From assembly GCF_000328705.1 (NCBI RefSeq), contig NC_019673.1:7637501-7701500 (forward strand): 64,000 nt of DNA, written 5' to 3'. A model generated the notes under the pieces. It made no database searches. It saw only the letters and a program-made list of their open reading frames with translations, and was not told where the DNA came from. Of this stretch, positions 27,520 through 37,103 are shown piece by piece. The position numbers and the translations under genes were made by a program. Each line of letters opens with the position of its first letter. Position 1 is the stretch's first letter. Origin of the DNA: Saccharothrix espanaensis DSM 44229. Its GTDB lineage: Bacteria > Actinomycetota > Actinomycetes > Mycobacteriales > Pseudonocardiaceae.

Positions 27520-28956
27520 CTATCGCCCGTCGCGACGCCGGGAACGGTCCTGGGTCGCTCGGCGGGAGTCGCGCCGACGGTACTCCGAAGGCGGCGCGTG
27601 CCGGCCGGCCATCCTCCGCTCGTCCACGGGCGGCGGCGCGGCCTTGCGGCTGCGCGGCGGGGTGGACGGTCGCACCGGCTTGCGCTTGGGCGGCGGCTTG
27701 TACGCCTCGGGCGCGGGCAGCCGGAGGATCCCGCCGACCCGGCCGGGCCCGATCGAGCGCAGCGCGGACACGGCTTCCGGCTCGTGCCGCGCGCAGTTGG
27801 CCAGGATGCCGAACACCACCATCGTGGTGACGATCGACGTGCCCCCGGAGGAGATCATCGGCAGCGTGATCCCGGTGACCGGCAGCAGCTGCACGACGTA
27901 GCCGATGTTGATCGCGGCCTGCGCGACCAGCCAGACGGTCAGCGTCGCGGACACCATCCGGATCCACGGGTCGGTGTTGCGCGCGGCGATCCGCAGCCCG
28001 ACCACCGCGAGCAGCCCGAACAGCCCGAGCACCAGCAGGCACCCGATGAAGCCCAGCTCCTCGCCGATGACCGCGAAGATGAAGTCGCTGTGCACGTTGG
28101 GCAGGTAGCGCCACTTGGAGCTGCCGTTGGTCAGCCCCTTGCCGAAGAAGCCGCCCTCGGCCAGCGCGAACAGCGCCTGCCGCGCCTGGAGGCCCGCGCC
28201 GGTCGGGTCCTTGTCCGGGTCGAGGTAGGTCAGCACGCGCTGGAGCCGGTAGGTCGCGCCGATCGCCAGCACGACCGCGCCGGACACCGCGCCGATCGCG
28301 ATCACGCCGAACAGCCGCATCGGCGCGCCGACGAACCAGAGCAGGCTGACCAGCACCACGCCGAGCGTGATCGTGCCGCCGAGGTCGGGCTGGAGCATGA
28401 CCAGCGCGAAGACGACCAGCGCGACCGGCACCACCGGGACCAGCAGGTGCCGGTACTGGTTGAGCAGTGCCCGCTTGGTGACCAGGACGTGCGCGCCCCA
28501 CAGCGCGAGCGCGAGCTTCGCGGCCTCGATCGGCTGGAACGAGACGGGCCCGACGGTGAACCACGACTGCGCGCCGCCCGCGACCGTCCCCAGTGGAGTG
28601 AGGACCAGGCCGAGCAGGATCACGCAGACCAGCATCGCCATCGTGCTGCCGTACCGGACCGTGCGCAGCGGGATGCGCAGCACGATCAGGAACAGCACCG
28701 CGCCCACGGCGACGTAGAGCAGTTGTTTCTGGAACACGCTGTACGCGGACGCGCCCTCGGCGACCTCGCCGGGCGCGGAAGCGGACAGGACCATGATCAG
28801 ACCAAGCGCGGTCAGCAGGCCGAAGATCGCGAGCAACAGGTGGAAATCGGCCAGTGGTCGGCTCAGCCACGCCGTGAGCGTGCTGCGCACCGCTACCGCC
28901 CGCTTGGCCCGCGCGGGCTTGGGCGGGCGCTCCACCACTCTGTCCACCGCTGTCAT
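27520..28956 (-). CDS. ftsW: Septal peptidoglycan polymerase FtsW (SEDS family)
   Basis: 478 aa. Ten predicted membrane helices between residues ~40 and 405. SEDS landmarks are [33 protein letters not shown] (catalytic Asp region), [20 protein letters not shown] and [20 protein letters not shown]. The C-terminal ~75 residues are cytoplasmic, basic and proline-rich. It works with the FtsI transpeptidase. It is the first gene of the second dcw block, since a foreign-looking cassette separates it from murD, so it probably has its own promoter. Confidence 0.96.
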   Translation of the reverse strand: MTAVDRVVERPPKPARAKRAVAVRSTLTAWLSRPLADFHLLLAIFGLLTALGLIMVLSASAPGEVAEGASAYSVFQKQLLYVAVGAVLFLIVLRIPLRTVRYGSTMAMLVCVILLGLVLTPLGTVAGGAQSWFTVGPVSFQPIEAAKLALALWGAHVLVTKRALLNQYRHLLVPVVPVALVVFALVMLQPDLGGTITLGVVLVSLLWFVGAPMRLFGVIAIGAVSGAVVLAIGATYRLQRVLTYLDPDKDPTGAGLQARQALFALAEGGFFGKGLTNGSSKWRYLPNVHSDFIFAVIGEELGFIGCLLVLGLFGLLAVVGLRIAARNTDPWIRMVSATLTVWLVAQAAINIGYVVQLLPVTGITLPMISSGGTSIVTTMVVFGILANCARHEPEAVSALRSIGPGRVGGILRLPAPEAYKPPPKRKPVRPSTPPRSRKAAPPPVDERRMAGRHAPPSEYRRRDSRRATQDRSRRRDGR

Positions 28957-29101
28957 GCGTTCATCGTCTCCCGCTTCGTGCGGGGAAAGGGGAAGATCCG
29001 CCGCGTGTCGCCCAGACGCGGCGACAGATCACGCCCGGCCGTGACCAGAGGACGCGCGAATCCGGTTGACGGTTGCTTCGGGATCTCGATCGGATCGGAG
29101 G

Positions 29102-29971
29102 ATGCACCCCGACGAGCACCCCGTCCCCGAGTCGCTGGTTCGAACTCTGCTGGCGGGTTCTTTCCCGGAGTGGGCGGCGCTCAAACTGAGCCGGGTCACC
29201 TCGGCCGGCACCGACAACGCGATGTTCCGGTTGGGTGAGGACCTGGTGGTCCGTTTGCCGAAGATCGGGTGGGCGGTGAAGGGCATCCACCACGAGTACG
29301 AGTGGATCCCGAAACTCGCCCCGCACCTCCCGTTCGCCACCCCGGAACCGCTCGCCCTGGGCCATCCCGCCGCCGGCTACCCGTGGCCTTGGGCGGTCTA
29401 CCGCTGGTTGGAGGGCACGAACCCGATCGCGAACCAGGTGACGCACGGCGTGGCGGAAGACATCGCGGAACTCATCACGGCACTGCGCGCGATACGAATT
29501 CCGAACCCGCCGACGAGCACGCGCGGCAAACCGTTGGCGACACGGGATGCGATGACCCGCGAGGCCATCGCCGACCTCGGCGGGAAGGTGGCCCGAAAGG
29601 CGGTGACAGAAGTCTGGGAGAAGGCGCTGGCCGTACCGGGCTGGGAGGGTGAACCGGTGTGGGTGCACGCCGACCTGACGCCGGGGAACGTGCTGGTGCG
29701 GGACGGGAAGGTGAGCGCGGTGATCGACTTCTCGCTCTCGGGCGTCGGCGACCCGGCGGCGGACCTGGGAGTGGCGTGGAACCTGCTGCCCGCCCCGGCC
29801 CGCGAGACGTTCCGCGAAGCGCTGGGCGACGACGACGCGACCTGGGAACGCGGCCGGGCGTTGGCGCTCTCGATCGCCCTGGTCCAGCTGCGGTACTACT
29901 GGGACAGCAACCCGCCGCTGGTCGCCAACTCCCGACACGTCATCGGGGAGATCCTGGCCGGCCCCGCTTGA
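29102..29971 (+). CDS. Aminoglycoside phosphotransferase-family kinase
   Basis: 289 aa. APH/choline-kinase fold. The N-lobe has DNAMFRLGEDLVVRLPK with the ATP Lys, and the C-lobe has the catalytic loop WVHADLTPGNVLVRDG and the DFG-like VIDFSLSGVGDPAADLGVAWN. It belongs to the large aminoglycoside-kinase-like group found in many actinomycetes, often with unknown substrates, so antibiotic resistance should not be assumed. The start is uncertain: the ATG at 29102 has GGAGG directly abutting; a TTG at 29066 would add 12 residues. It is the only plus-strand gene besides the 115-aa ORF inside the dcw cluster, and its end overlaps the DUF397 gene. Confidence 0.85.
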   Translation: MHPDEHPVPESLVRTLLAGSFPEWAALKLSRVTSAGTDNAMFRLGEDLVVRLPKIGWAVKGIHHEYEWIPKLAPHLPFATPEPLALGHPAAGYPWPWAVYRWLEGTNPIANQVTHGVAEDIAELITALRAIRIPNPPTSTRGKPLATRDAMTREAIADLGGKVARKAVTEVWEKALAVPGWEGEPVWVHADLTPGNVLVRDGKVSAVIDFSLSGVGDPAADLGVAWNLLPAPARETFREALGDDDATWERGRALALSIALVQLRYYWDSNPPLVANSRHVIGEILAGPA

Positions 29972-30131
29972 CCGAGGCGAAGAACGCCGCAGCCGCACCG
30001 GCCCCGAACCCCAACACCGGCCCCGCGCTGTTCTTGCTGTCCCGCACCCGAACCGCCCCAGCGGACCGCGCGACCTCGACACAGTTGCCGCCGCCATTGC
30101 TGCGACTGCTCTTCCGCCACTCAGACCACAT
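29940..30131 (-). CDS. DUF397 domain protein
   Basis: 63 aa. The DUF397 signature is intact: MWSEWRKSSRSNGGGNCVEVA, then VRVRDSKNSAGPVL. The usual C-terminal Phe-rich segment is replaced by an Ala/Gly-rich run ending in basic residues. DUF397 proteins are small partners of XRE regulators and resemble antitoxin or anti-regulator modules. GGAG lies 7 nt before the ATG. It follows the XRE gene by 10 nt and overlaps the convergent kinase gene by 32 nt. Confidence 0.9.
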   Translation of the reverse strand: MWSEWRKSSRSNGGGNCVEVARSAGAVRVRDSKNSAGPVLGFGAGAAAAFFASVKRGRPGSPR

Positions 30132-30141
30132 GTAGCGCTCC

Positions 30142-30987
30142 TTAGCGATCGCCTATCACCTGCTCGACCAGCGCTGCGGACCCTTTCGGGTCCAAGGCTG
30201 CCGCGCGCAGGTGATCCATCGCCAGGCTATACCGCTCGTTCTCGGCGTCATCGTCCAAGTAGAGGCCGCCGGACAGGTTCTCGATGTAGATCACGCTCGG
30301 GAAGTCGATGAACTTCAGCAGCGCGAACGCGGTACCCATCGCGATGTGTGGTCCCTTGGCGAACGGCAACACCTGCAAGGTCACGTTCGGCAACGCCGCC
30401 AACTCCAGGAGGTGCCGCAACTGCGCCTGGTGGTCTTCCGGCCCGCCCACGACTCGGCGGAGGGCTGCCTCGTCGAGGATCGCCCAGACCGAGAACGACC
30501 CGTCCTCCAACCGAATCTGCCGCGCCTGCCGCAACTCGACACGCTTGCCCACCACCGCGTCCGTCGCGTGCGGATCGAATGCGCGCACCATCTGCCTGGC
30601 GTACTCCGGCGTCTGGAACAAGCCCGGAATCAGGTCGATCTCGAAGGTGTCGACGGCGACGGCTTCGGACTCCAGGACCACGTACTCCGAGAACCAGTCG
30701 AACAGCACGTCGCCGTAGACGTGCCACCAGCCGCGCTTCTTGGCGACCTTCGCCAACTTCAGGAGCCATTGCTGCTTCTCAGGTTCGGCCCGATACAGTT
30801 CCGCCAGAGCCTTGGCATCCACAATGGACACCCCGGTGACGGCGGACTCGATGCGGCTGATCTTGGACTTGGAATACCCCAGTTCCGCGATCACGTCGTC
30901 AAAATCGAGCCCCGCCTCCTCGCGCAACTGGGTCAGCGCGCTGGCCAGTACGCGTCGCCGGACTCCCGGTCCTTGGTTCTGCGGCAT
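30142..30987 (-). CDS. XRE-family regulator with DUF5753 domain
   Basis: 281 aa. The N-terminal HTH_3-type domain (residues ~8-70: LASALTQLREEAGLDFDDVI, ELGYSKSKISRIESAVTGV) is followed by the DUF5753 sensor domain (ESEAVAVDTFEIDLIPGLFQ, TPEYARQMVRAF, LRHLLELAALPNVTLQVLPF). This is the standard actinomycete partner of DUF397 proteins, related to BldB/WhiJ-type developmental switches. A TAATGT box lies 7 nt before the ATG, so the mRNA is probably leaderless. Two palindromes upstream may be its operators. Confidence 0.92.
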   Translation of the reverse strand: MPQNQGPGVRRRVLASALTQLREEAGLDFDDVIAELGYSKSKISRIESAVTGVSIVDAKALAELYRAEPEKQQWLLKLAKVAKKRGWWHVYGDVLFDWFSEYVVLESEAVAVDTFEIDLIPGLFQTPEYARQMVRAFDPHATDAVVGKRVELRQARQIRLEDGSFSVWAILDEAALRRVVGGPEDHQAQLRHLLELAALPNVTLQVLPFAKGPHIAMGTAFALLKFIDFPSVIYIENLSGGLYLDDDAENERYSLAMDHLRAAALDPKGSAALVEQVIGDR

Positions 30988-30994
30988 GACTACG

Positions 30995-31000
30995 ACATTA
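30995..31000 (-). promoter_or_regulatory. Candidate -10 box (TAATGT) of the XRE gene
   Basis: TAATGT lies 7 nt before the ATG at 30987 in an AT-richer patch; no Shine-Dalgarno is seen. Confidence 0.5.
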
Positions 31001-31034
31001 GCGACAAAACGACCCACCAAAAGGGTGAACATTG

Positions 31035-31078
31035 GCAACACGGCCTTCTGCCGTGTTGCATTGTCCTGCCCTCAGGAC
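31035..31078. promoter_or_regulatory. Two adjacent palindromes in the XRE / 115-aa divergent region
   Basis: GCAACACGGC (31035-31044), 5 nt, GCCGTGTTGC (31050-31059) is a perfect 10-bp inverted repeat. Four nt later GTCCTG (31063-31068), 4 nt, CAGGAC (31073-31078) is a second one. They lie just before the 115-aa ORF and 48 nt upstream of the XRE start. They could be operators or hairpins in the 5' leader of the plus-strand gene. Confidence 0.65.
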
Positions 31079-31091
31079 GACAGTTGCGGCC

Positions 31092-31439
31092 ATGCCTTCG
31101 ATCAATTCCGCGCTAGCGTACGCCCACCACCTGCTGCGCCAGGACATGCTCGGCTACTTGGACGCCGTCGAACTCCTGACCAGCGAGAACGACACCGACG
31201 ACGACACCGTCCTGGCCGTCGCCCGGACCGAGGTCCCCCGCCTGATCGCCGCCCTGCGCGGCACCGTGACCACCCACAAGGCCGACCACCACGGGCTGTG
31301 CCTGGGCTGCCCGACCACCTGGATCGACGGCCGCCTCGGGCGCGAGCCCTGGCCGTGCCCGACGATCGAGCGCGCCCAGGGCTTCCTCAAAGACCCTGAC
31401 AGCATCTACGCGCAGGCGCAGCCTTACGCGCGCGTCTGA
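31092..31439 (+). CDS. Hypothetical protein with His/Cys motif, 115 aa
   Basis: The product begins MPSINSALAYAHHLLRQDML and is mainly helical to about residue 65. It then has a His/Cys-rich segment, HKADHHGLCLGCPTTWIDGR, followed by EPWPCPTIERA. The C-x2-C with nearby His and a third Cys suggests a small zinc site (inference). Such proteins accompany XRE/DUF397 genes in some actinomycetes, and this one diverges from that pair. The ATG at 31092 is preferred because the upstream extension is non-protein-like. Its end overlaps the murD 3' end by 16 nt. Confidence 0.75.
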   Translation: MPSINSALAYAHHLLRQDMLGYLDAVELLTSENDTDDDTVLAVARTEVPRLIAALRGTVTTHKADHHGLCLGCPTTWIDGRLGREPWPCPTIERAQGFLKDPDSIYAQAQPYARV

Positions 31440-32788
31440 CCCGTGAGCGCCACAACCGCTTCGGCGAACGCCTTACCGCGGTGCGCGTAGTCGCTGAACA
31501 TGTCCATCGACGCCGCCGCCGGCGCCAACACCACGGCGTCACCCGCACGCGCCATGGACCGCGCCGCGCGCACGGCGTCCGACATGGTCGCGTCGTCCAA
31601 CACCGCCACGGGCACCGCGGGCGCGTACCGGGCCAACGCCGTGGCGATGACCTCACGGTCCGCGCCGATCAGCACCGCGCCCCGCAGCCGGTGCGCCTCG
31701 GCGCGCACCAGGTCGTCCACGGACGCGCCCTTCAACAACCCGCCCGCGACCCACACGACGCTGTCGTACGACCGCAGCGACGCCCCGGCGGCGTGCGGGT
31801 TCGTGGCCTTCGAGTCGTTCACGTACCGCACGCCGTCCGCCTCGGCGACGAACTCCGCCCGGTGCGCGCCGGGCCGGAAGTCCCGCAGCCCTTGCCGCAC
31901 CGCCTCCGGCGACACCCCGTGCGCACGGGCCAGCGCCGCCGCCGCCAACGCGTCCGCGATCCCGGACGGGCCGCCCGGCCGCACGTCGGCGACCGACGCC
32001 AGCACGGTGTCCGGCCCGAACGCCCGGTCGACCAGGTCGCCGTCGAGCACGCCGAGCTGACCCTCCTCGGGCGCGCCCAGCGTGAAACCGACGTGCACGG
32101 GCGCGGTGGACCCGGTCAGCAACCCGGCCACGTACGGGTCGTCCGCGCCCGCCACCGCGATCTCGCCGGTCAGCACGCGGGCCTTGGCCGCCCCGTACGC
32201 CTCGAACGAGCCGTGCCAGTCCAGGTGGTCCTCGGCGAGGTTGAGCAGCACGCCCGCCGCCGGCCGCACCGAAGGCGACCAGTGCAGCTGGAAGCTGGAC
32301 AGCTCGACGGCCAGCACCCGGTGCCCGGCCAGCAGCGCGTCCACCACCGGCAGCCCGACGTTGCCGCACGCGACCGCGTCGATCCCGGCGGCCCGCAGGA
32401 CCGACTCCAGCATCCCGACGGTCGTCGTCTTGCCGTTGGTGCCGGTCACCGCCAGCCACGCCGGCGGGTCGGCCAGTTCCAGCCCCATCCGCCAGGCCAG
32501 CTCGACCTCGCCGACGACCTCGACCCCGGCCGCCTCGGCGGCCAGCAGCAGCGGGCTGTCCGGCCGCCAGCCGGGGCTGGTGACCACCAGCTCCACCTCC
32601 GGCGGCGGCGCGACCAGGCCCGGCACCAGCGCCACCCCGGGCAGCAGCGGCTCCAGCGCCTCCAGCCGGTCGGCGCTGCCGTCGGTCACCAGCACCGACG
32701 CGCCCGCCGCCAGCAGCGCCTCGGCGGCGGACCGGCCGGTCACCCCGGCGCCGGCGACCAGGACGTGCCGACCGGCCAGGAATCCCAC
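31424..32788 (-). CDS. murD: UDP-MurNAc-L-alanine--D-glutamate ligase
   Basis: 454 aa. Adds D-Glu to UDP-MurNAc-L-Ala. A Rossmann-like start (HVLVAGAGVTGRSAAEALLA) is followed by the ATP loop LAVTGTNGKTTTVGMLE, VLAVELSSFQLHWSP, LNLAEDHLDWHGS and YVNDSKATNPHAA. The GTG at 32788 has GGGGAG 6 nt upstream. It starts 2 nt after the mraY stop and is the last gene of the first dcw block before the inserted cassette. Confidence 0.96.
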   Translation of the reverse strand: MGFLAGRHVLVAGAGVTGRSAAEALLAAGASVLVTDGSADRLEALEPLLPGVALVPGLVAPPPEVELVVTSPGWRPDSPLLLAAEAAGVEVVGEVELAWRMGLELADPPAWLAVTGTNGKTTTVGMLESVLRAAGIDAVACGNVGLPVVDALLAGHRVLAVELSSFQLHWSPSVRPAAGVLLNLAEDHLDWHGSFEAYGAAKARVLTGEIAVAGADDPYVAGLLTGSTAPVHVGFTLGAPEEGQLGVLDGDLVDRAFGPDTVLASVADVRPGGPSGIADALAAAALARAHGVSPEAVRQGLRDFRPGAHRAEFVAEADGVRYVNDSKATNPHAAGASLRSYDSVVWVAGGLLKGASVDDLVRAEAHRLRGAVLIGADREVIATALARYAPAVPVAVLDDATMSDAVRAARSMARAGDAVVLAPAAASMDMFSDYAHRGKAFAEAVVALTGQTRA

Positions 32789-32790
32789 GC

Positions 32791-33879
32791 TCAGCTCCCC
32801 GCCGCCGTCAGCCACTCGCTGTAGAACAGGCCCAGGCCCAACATGCAGCACATGCCGGCCATCAACCAGAACCTGATGATCACCGTGGTTTCCGCCCACC
32901 CGGCGAGTTCGAAGTGGTGGTGGAACGGCGCCATCCGGAACAGCCGTCGCCTCGACGTGCGGAAGACCGCGACCTGAAGCACCACCGACAGCGCCTCGAC
33001 CACGAAGATGCCGCCGATGACGACCATCAGCAGCTCGGTGCGGGTGGTGATGGACAGACCGGCCACCAGGCCACCCAGCGCCAGCGAGCCCGTGTCGCCC
33101 ATGAAGATCTTGGCGGGCGCGGCGTTCCACCACAGGAAGCCGATGCAGCCGGCCATCGCGGCGGCGGCCACCACCGCCAGGTCCAGCGGGTCGCGCACGT
33201 CGTAGCAGCCGGCCACCAGCAGGTTCGAGCAGTTGTAGCGGAACTGCCAGAAGCTGATCACCACGTACGTGCCGAGCACCATCGCCGACGTGCCGCCGGC
33301 CAGGCCGTCCAGGCCGTCGGTCAGGTTCACCGCGTTGGACCACGCGCTGATCGCGGCGTAGCAGAACACCACGAACCCGATCACGCCGAACGAGACCACC
33401 GCGATGTCGCGGACGAACGACAGGTTCACCGACGCCGGGGTGAGCCCGTCCTTGTTCGGGAACTGCATGACCAGCACCGCGAAGATGATCGTCGCGACGA
33501 ACTGGCCGACCAGCTTGGCGGTCTTGTTCAGACCCAGGTTGCGCTGCTTGCGGATCTTGATGAAGTCGTCCAGGAAGCCCACGACGCCCAGCGACGTGGT
33601 CAGCAGCAGCACCAGCAGCCCGGACGCGGTGGGCGTCTGCTCCTGCGCCGACGCGGACATCGAGTTCACCAGGTGCGAGCCCAGGTAGCCCAGCCACATC
33701 GCGACCAGGATCGCCACGCCGCCCATCGTGGGCGTGCCGCGCTTGGTCTTGTGGCTCTGCGGGCCCTCCTCGCGGATCTCCTGACCGAAGCCCTGCCGCG
33801 AGAAGATCTTGATCAGGTACGGCGTCAGCATGATCGACGCGATCAGCGCGATGGCCGCCGCGATGAGGATGCTCTTCAC
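32791..33879 (-). CDS. mraY: Phospho-MurNAc-pentapeptide transferase
   Basis: 362 aa, ten membrane helices. Makes lipid I from UDP-MurNAc-pentapeptide and undecaprenyl phosphate. Family motifs are complete: [19 protein letters not shown]-like [28 protein letters not shown] with catalytic acidic residues, [14 protein letters not shown] and [13 protein letters not shown]. The GTG at 33879 overlaps the murF stop (GTGA); the longer frame to 33918 lies inside murF and is rejected. Confidence 0.97.
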   Translation of the reverse strand: MKSILIAAAIALIASIMLTPYLIKIFSRQGFGQEIREEGPQSHKTKRGTPTMGGVAILVAMWLGYLGSHLVNSMSASAQEQTPTASGLLVLLLTTSLGVVGFLDDFIKIRKQRNLGLNKTAKLVGQFVATIIFAVLVMQFPNKDGLTPASVNLSFVRDIAVVSFGVIGFVVFCYAAISAWSNAVNLTDGLDGLAGGTSAMVLGTYVVISFWQFRYNCSNLLVAGCYDVRDPLDLAVVAAAAMAGCIGFLWWNAAPAKIFMGDTGSLALGGLVAGLSITTRTELLMVVIGGIFVVEALSVVLQVAVFRTSRRRLFRMAPFHHHFELAGWAETTVIIRFWLMAGMCCMLGLGLFYSEWLTAAGS

Positions 33880-35336
33880 TTGCCGACCGCCTCCAGAAGG
33901 GCCTCGGCAACCCGCCACAGGCCGTAAGTTTTGGATGCCTTCACCAGCACGACGTCACCAGGGCGCACCTGGTCGCGGAGCAGTTCCACGGCGGCCGCCA
34001 CGTCCGGCACCAGTACCGCTTCCTCGCCCCATGATCCTTCCAGGTGCGCGCCCTGGTGCATCGGGCGGGCGTCCGGCCCGACGACCACCAGCTTGTTGAT
34101 GTCCAAGCGGACGGCCAGCCGGCCGATCTCGTCGTGCGCGCGGACGTGGTCCGCGCCGAGTTCCGCCATCGCTCCGAGCACGGCCCAGCTCCGCCGGGCG
34201 GGCGCGGTGGCGCGGGAGATCGTGGCCAGCGACTTCAGCGCCGCGCGCACGGACTCCGGGTTCGCGTTGTAGGCGTCGTTGACGACCGTCACACCGTCAG
34301 GACGTTCGGAGAGCGCCATCCGATGCTCGGAGACCCGCTCCGCGTTCCCGAGGGCGTCGGCGACCTGCTGCGGCGTCGCGCCCAGCTCCAGCGCGACGGC
34401 GGCGGCGCTCAGCGCGTTGCCGACCTGGTGCGGTCCGTGCACGGCCAGCCGCACGTCGGCCTCGCCGGCGGGCGTGACCAGGCGGAAGCCCGCGCGGGCC
34501 CGGCCGTCCAGCTCGATGTCGACCGCGCGGACCGCCGCGGCGCCGCTCTCACCGACCAGCACGACCTTCGCCGCGGTGCGCGGGGCCATGCCGGCCACCA
34601 GCGGGTCGTCGGCGTTCAGGATCGCCACGCCGTCGGCGGGCAGCGCCTCCACCAGCTCGCCCTTGGCCTGCGCGATGCCCTCGCGGGAGCCGAACTCGCC
34701 CAGGTGCGCGCTGCCCACGTTGAGCACCACGCCCACCTTCGGCGGCGCGACCCGGCACAGGTCGGCGATGTGGCCGGTGCCGCGCGCGGACAGCTCCAGC
34801 ACCAGGAACCGGGTGTCGGCGTCGGCGCGCAGCACCGTCCAGGGGTGGCCCAGCTCGTTGTTGAACGACCCGGGGGGCGCGACCGTCCGGCCCAGGGGGG
34901 CGAGCACGGCCGCGATCAGGTCCTTGGTGGTGGTCTTGCCGGACGACCCGGTGACGCCCACGACGGTCAGCTCCGGCAGGCGGTCGACCACGTGCCGGGC
35001 GAGCTTCGCCAGGGCCGCCAGGACCGCCGCGCCCGCGCCGTCGGCGTCGTCGGCGAGCACGTAGGAGTTGCCGTGACCGCTCTCGACCGGCGGCGCGATC
35101 ACCGCGGGCCCGTCCACCGGGCGTCCGGCCAGCACGCCGGCCGCGCCCGCCGCGACCACCTCGGCGGCGAAGTCGTGGCCGTCGACCCGCGCGCCGGGCA
35201 GCGCCACGTAGAGCCCGCCCGCGCCGATCTCACGGGAGTCGAACTCGACGGAACCGGTCACCACCGGCGAACCGTCGGTGCCGTGCAGGGTGCCGCCGAC
35301 GACCTCGGCGATCTCGGCCAGGCTGAGCGGAATCAT
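33876..35336 (-). CDS. murF: UDP-MurNAc-tripeptide--D-Ala-D-Ala ligase
   Basis: 486 aa. Completes the pentapeptide. The N-terminal domain begins [19 protein letters not shown]. The ATP loop is [17 protein letters not shown], followed by [29 protein letters not shown] and [17 protein letters not shown], all MurF-specific. It overlaps murE (ATGA) and mraY (GTGA), so these genes are tightly coupled. Confidence 0.97.
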   Translation of the reverse strand: MIPLSLAEIAEVVGGTLHGTDGSPVVTGSVEFDSREIGAGGLYVALPGARVDGHDFAAEVVAAGAAGVLAGRPVDGPAVIAPPVESGHGNSYVLADDADGAGAAVLAALAKLARHVVDRLPELTVVGVTGSSGKTTTKDLIAAVLAPLGRTVAPPGSFNNELGHPWTVLRADADTRFLVLELSARGTGHIADLCRVAPPKVGVVLNVGSAHLGEFGSREGIAQAKGELVEALPADGVAILNADDPLVAGMAPRTAAKVVLVGESGAAAVRAVDIELDGRARAGFRLVTPAGEADVRLAVHGPHQVGNALSAAAVALELGATPQQVADALGNAERVSEHRMALSERPDGVTVVNDAYNANPESVRAALKSLATISRATAPARRSWAVLGAMAELGADHVRAHDEIGRLAVRLDINKLVVVGPDARPMHQGAHLEGSWGEEAVLVPDVAAAVELLRDQVRPGDVVLVKASKTYGLWRVAEALLEAVGK

Positions 35337-36862
35337 CGGCGCACCTCTCTGATGGCTTCGGCGAGGGTCTCGACGTCCGAGAACGGCTGCACGACCCCCG
35401 CGACCTCCTGCCCGGTCTCGTGCCCCTTGCCCGCGATCACGACCACGTCCCCGGTGCGCGCGAGCGACACCGCGTGCCGGATCGCGTCACGGCGGTCGCC
35501 GATCTCCACGACCTCGCCGCGCTCGGACCCGGGCAGCGCCAGCGCGCCGCCCAGCATCGCGGCGCGGATCGCCGCCGGGTCCTCGCTGCGGGGGTTGTCG
35601 TCGGTGACGACCAGGACGTCGCTGCGGCGCGCCGCCTCCTCCCCCATCAGCGGGCGCTTCGCGGTGTCGCGGTCGCCGCCGCAGCCCAGCACGGTGATGA
35701 TCCGGCCGGTCGAGCGGGCCCGGACCGCGTCCAGCGCCAGCGCCACGGCCTGCGGCTTGTGCGAGTAGTCCACGACGGCGGTGAAGTCCTGGCCCTCGTC
35801 CACCCGCTGCATCCGGCCGGGCACCCGCACGTCGGCGATGCCGCGCCGGATCGCGTCGACCCCGACGCCCCGCGCGTGCAGGCAGGCGATCGCCAGCAGC
35901 GCGTTGGCCACGTTGAACGCGCCGGGCAGCCGCAGCTCGACCGGGAACTCCAGGTCGGGGCCGTGCGCGGTGAAGGACTGCTCGCCGGTGGGCGAGACCC
36001 GCACGTCCGACGCGGTCCAGGCGGCGTCACCGGTGGTCGACACGGTGACCGTGGCGGGCGTGACCAGGCGCGGCCCCCACTCGCCGTCCACGCAGACCAC
36101 CTCGACCGCGGCGCGCCCGTCGAACAGCTGCGCCTTGGTGCGGAAGTAGTCCTCCATGTCCGGGTGGAAGTCCAGGTGGTCCTGCGACAGGTTGGTGAAC
36201 GCGCCGACCGCGAACCCGACGCCGCCGACCCGGCCCAGGCGCAGCGCGTGGCTGGAGACCTCCATGGTCACGTCGGTGACGCCGCGCTCCTCCATCACCG
36301 CGAGCAGCGCGTGCAGGTCCGGGGCCTCGGGCGTGGTCAGGGCGCTGTCGAGGCGCTCGTCGGCGATCCGGGTCTCGACCGTGCCGATCAGGCCGGTCGT
36401 GCGGCCGGCCGCCCGCAGCGCGGAGTCGACCAGGTAGGCGGTGGTGGTCTTGCCGGAGGTCCCGGTGATCCCGAACAGCGCGAGGCGGGTCGACGGGTCG
36501 CCGTAGACCCGCGAGGCCAGCACGCCGAGCACCGAGCGCGGGTCGTCGTGGACCAGGACGGGCACGTCGGCCGCGATCTTCGCCGCGCCGACCTCGTCGG
36601 TCAGCACCGCGACCGCGCCCAGCGACAGGGCCTGGTCGGCGAAGTCCGCGCCGTGCGCCCGAGCACCGGGCAGCGCGGCGAACAGGTCGCCGGGCCGCAC
36701 GTGCTGGGCCCGCAGCGTCACCCCGCCGACGAGCACGTGCGCCCGGCCGGGCGCGGTGAGGTGCGCGTCCACTGTGGAGGCGAGCTCGGACACGGGAACG
36801 GGCTGGACGCGGGAAGGGCGAGGCGGGGCGGTCGCGACCTTGCCCTCAAGCTTGGCAGGCAC
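35333..36862 (-). CDS. murE: UDP-MurNAc-tripeptide synthetase, meso-DAP type
   Basis: 509 aa. The ATP loop is ITGTSGKTTTAYLVDSAL. The amino-acid-selecting motif reads TDDNPRSEDP; DNPR is diagnostic for meso-diaminopimelate, so the wall is DAP-type. HALRLGRVGGVGFAVGAFTNL and VVDYSHKPQAV are also present. The GTG at 36862 is supported by TAGCCT exactly 7 nt upstream, which also suggests a leaderless promoter inside the cluster. A 241-nt gap separates it from the ftsI stop; I saw no ORF in it. Confidence 0.96.
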   Translation of the reverse strand: MPAKLEGKVATAPPRPSRVQPVPVSELASTVDAHLTAPGRAHVLVGGVTLRAQHVRPGDLFAALPGARAHGADFADQALSLGAVAVLTDEVGAAKIAADVPVLVHDDPRSVLGVLASRVYGDPSTRLALFGITGTSGKTTTAYLVDSALRAAGRTTGLIGTVETRIADERLDSALTTPEAPDLHALLAVMEERGVTDVTMEVSSHALRLGRVGGVGFAVGAFTNLSQDHLDFHPDMEDYFRTKAQLFDGRAAVEVVCVDGEWGPRLVTPATVTVSTTGDAAWTASDVRVSPTGEQSFTAHGPDLEFPVELRLPGAFNVANALLAIACLHARGVGVDAIRRGIADVRVPGRMQRVDEGQDFTAVVDYSHKPQAVALALDAVRARSTGRIITVLGCGGDRDTAKRPLMGEEAARRSDVLVVTDDNPRSEDPAAIRAAMLGGALALPGSERGEVVEIGDRRDAIRHAVSLARTGDVVVIAGKGHETGQEVAGVVQPFSDVETLAEAIREVRR

Positions 36863-36869
36863 GCGCGGA

Positions 36870-36875
36870 AGGCTA
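36870..36875 (-). promoter_or_regulatory. Candidate -10 box (TAGCCT) of murE
   Basis: TAGCCT lies 7 nt before the murE GTG with no Shine-Dalgarno between, predicting a leaderless internal transcript of the dcw cluster starting in the 241-nt ftsI-murE gap. Confidence 0.5.
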
Positions 36876-37103
36876 CCGGCGTACGGAGAGTGGCCACCCA
36901 CCACGTCCACCACAGCCCCTGCGACATTGTCCGGCGCAACCGGTCCGCGACCGCTCCGGACCCGGCCGGGACCCCCGCCGGCCACTGCTTTCGACGGTGT
37001 TCGCGGCGGTTCACGGGAAGAATCCGCGAACCGCCGTGACCGGACCGGCCAAGAGCCGGGACAACACCGTTTCCACCGACCACCGCACGTGCTCCCGCGC
37101 AGG

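Noticed and set aside
29126-29160. tRNA-like GGTTCGAACTC stretch
   Set aside because: Lies inside the kinase coding sequence and cannot form the other tRNA arms.
29102-29971. Antibiotic-resistance label for the APH-like kinase
   Set aside because: The fold is clear, but the family contains many enzymes with other substrates; no evidence for resistance.
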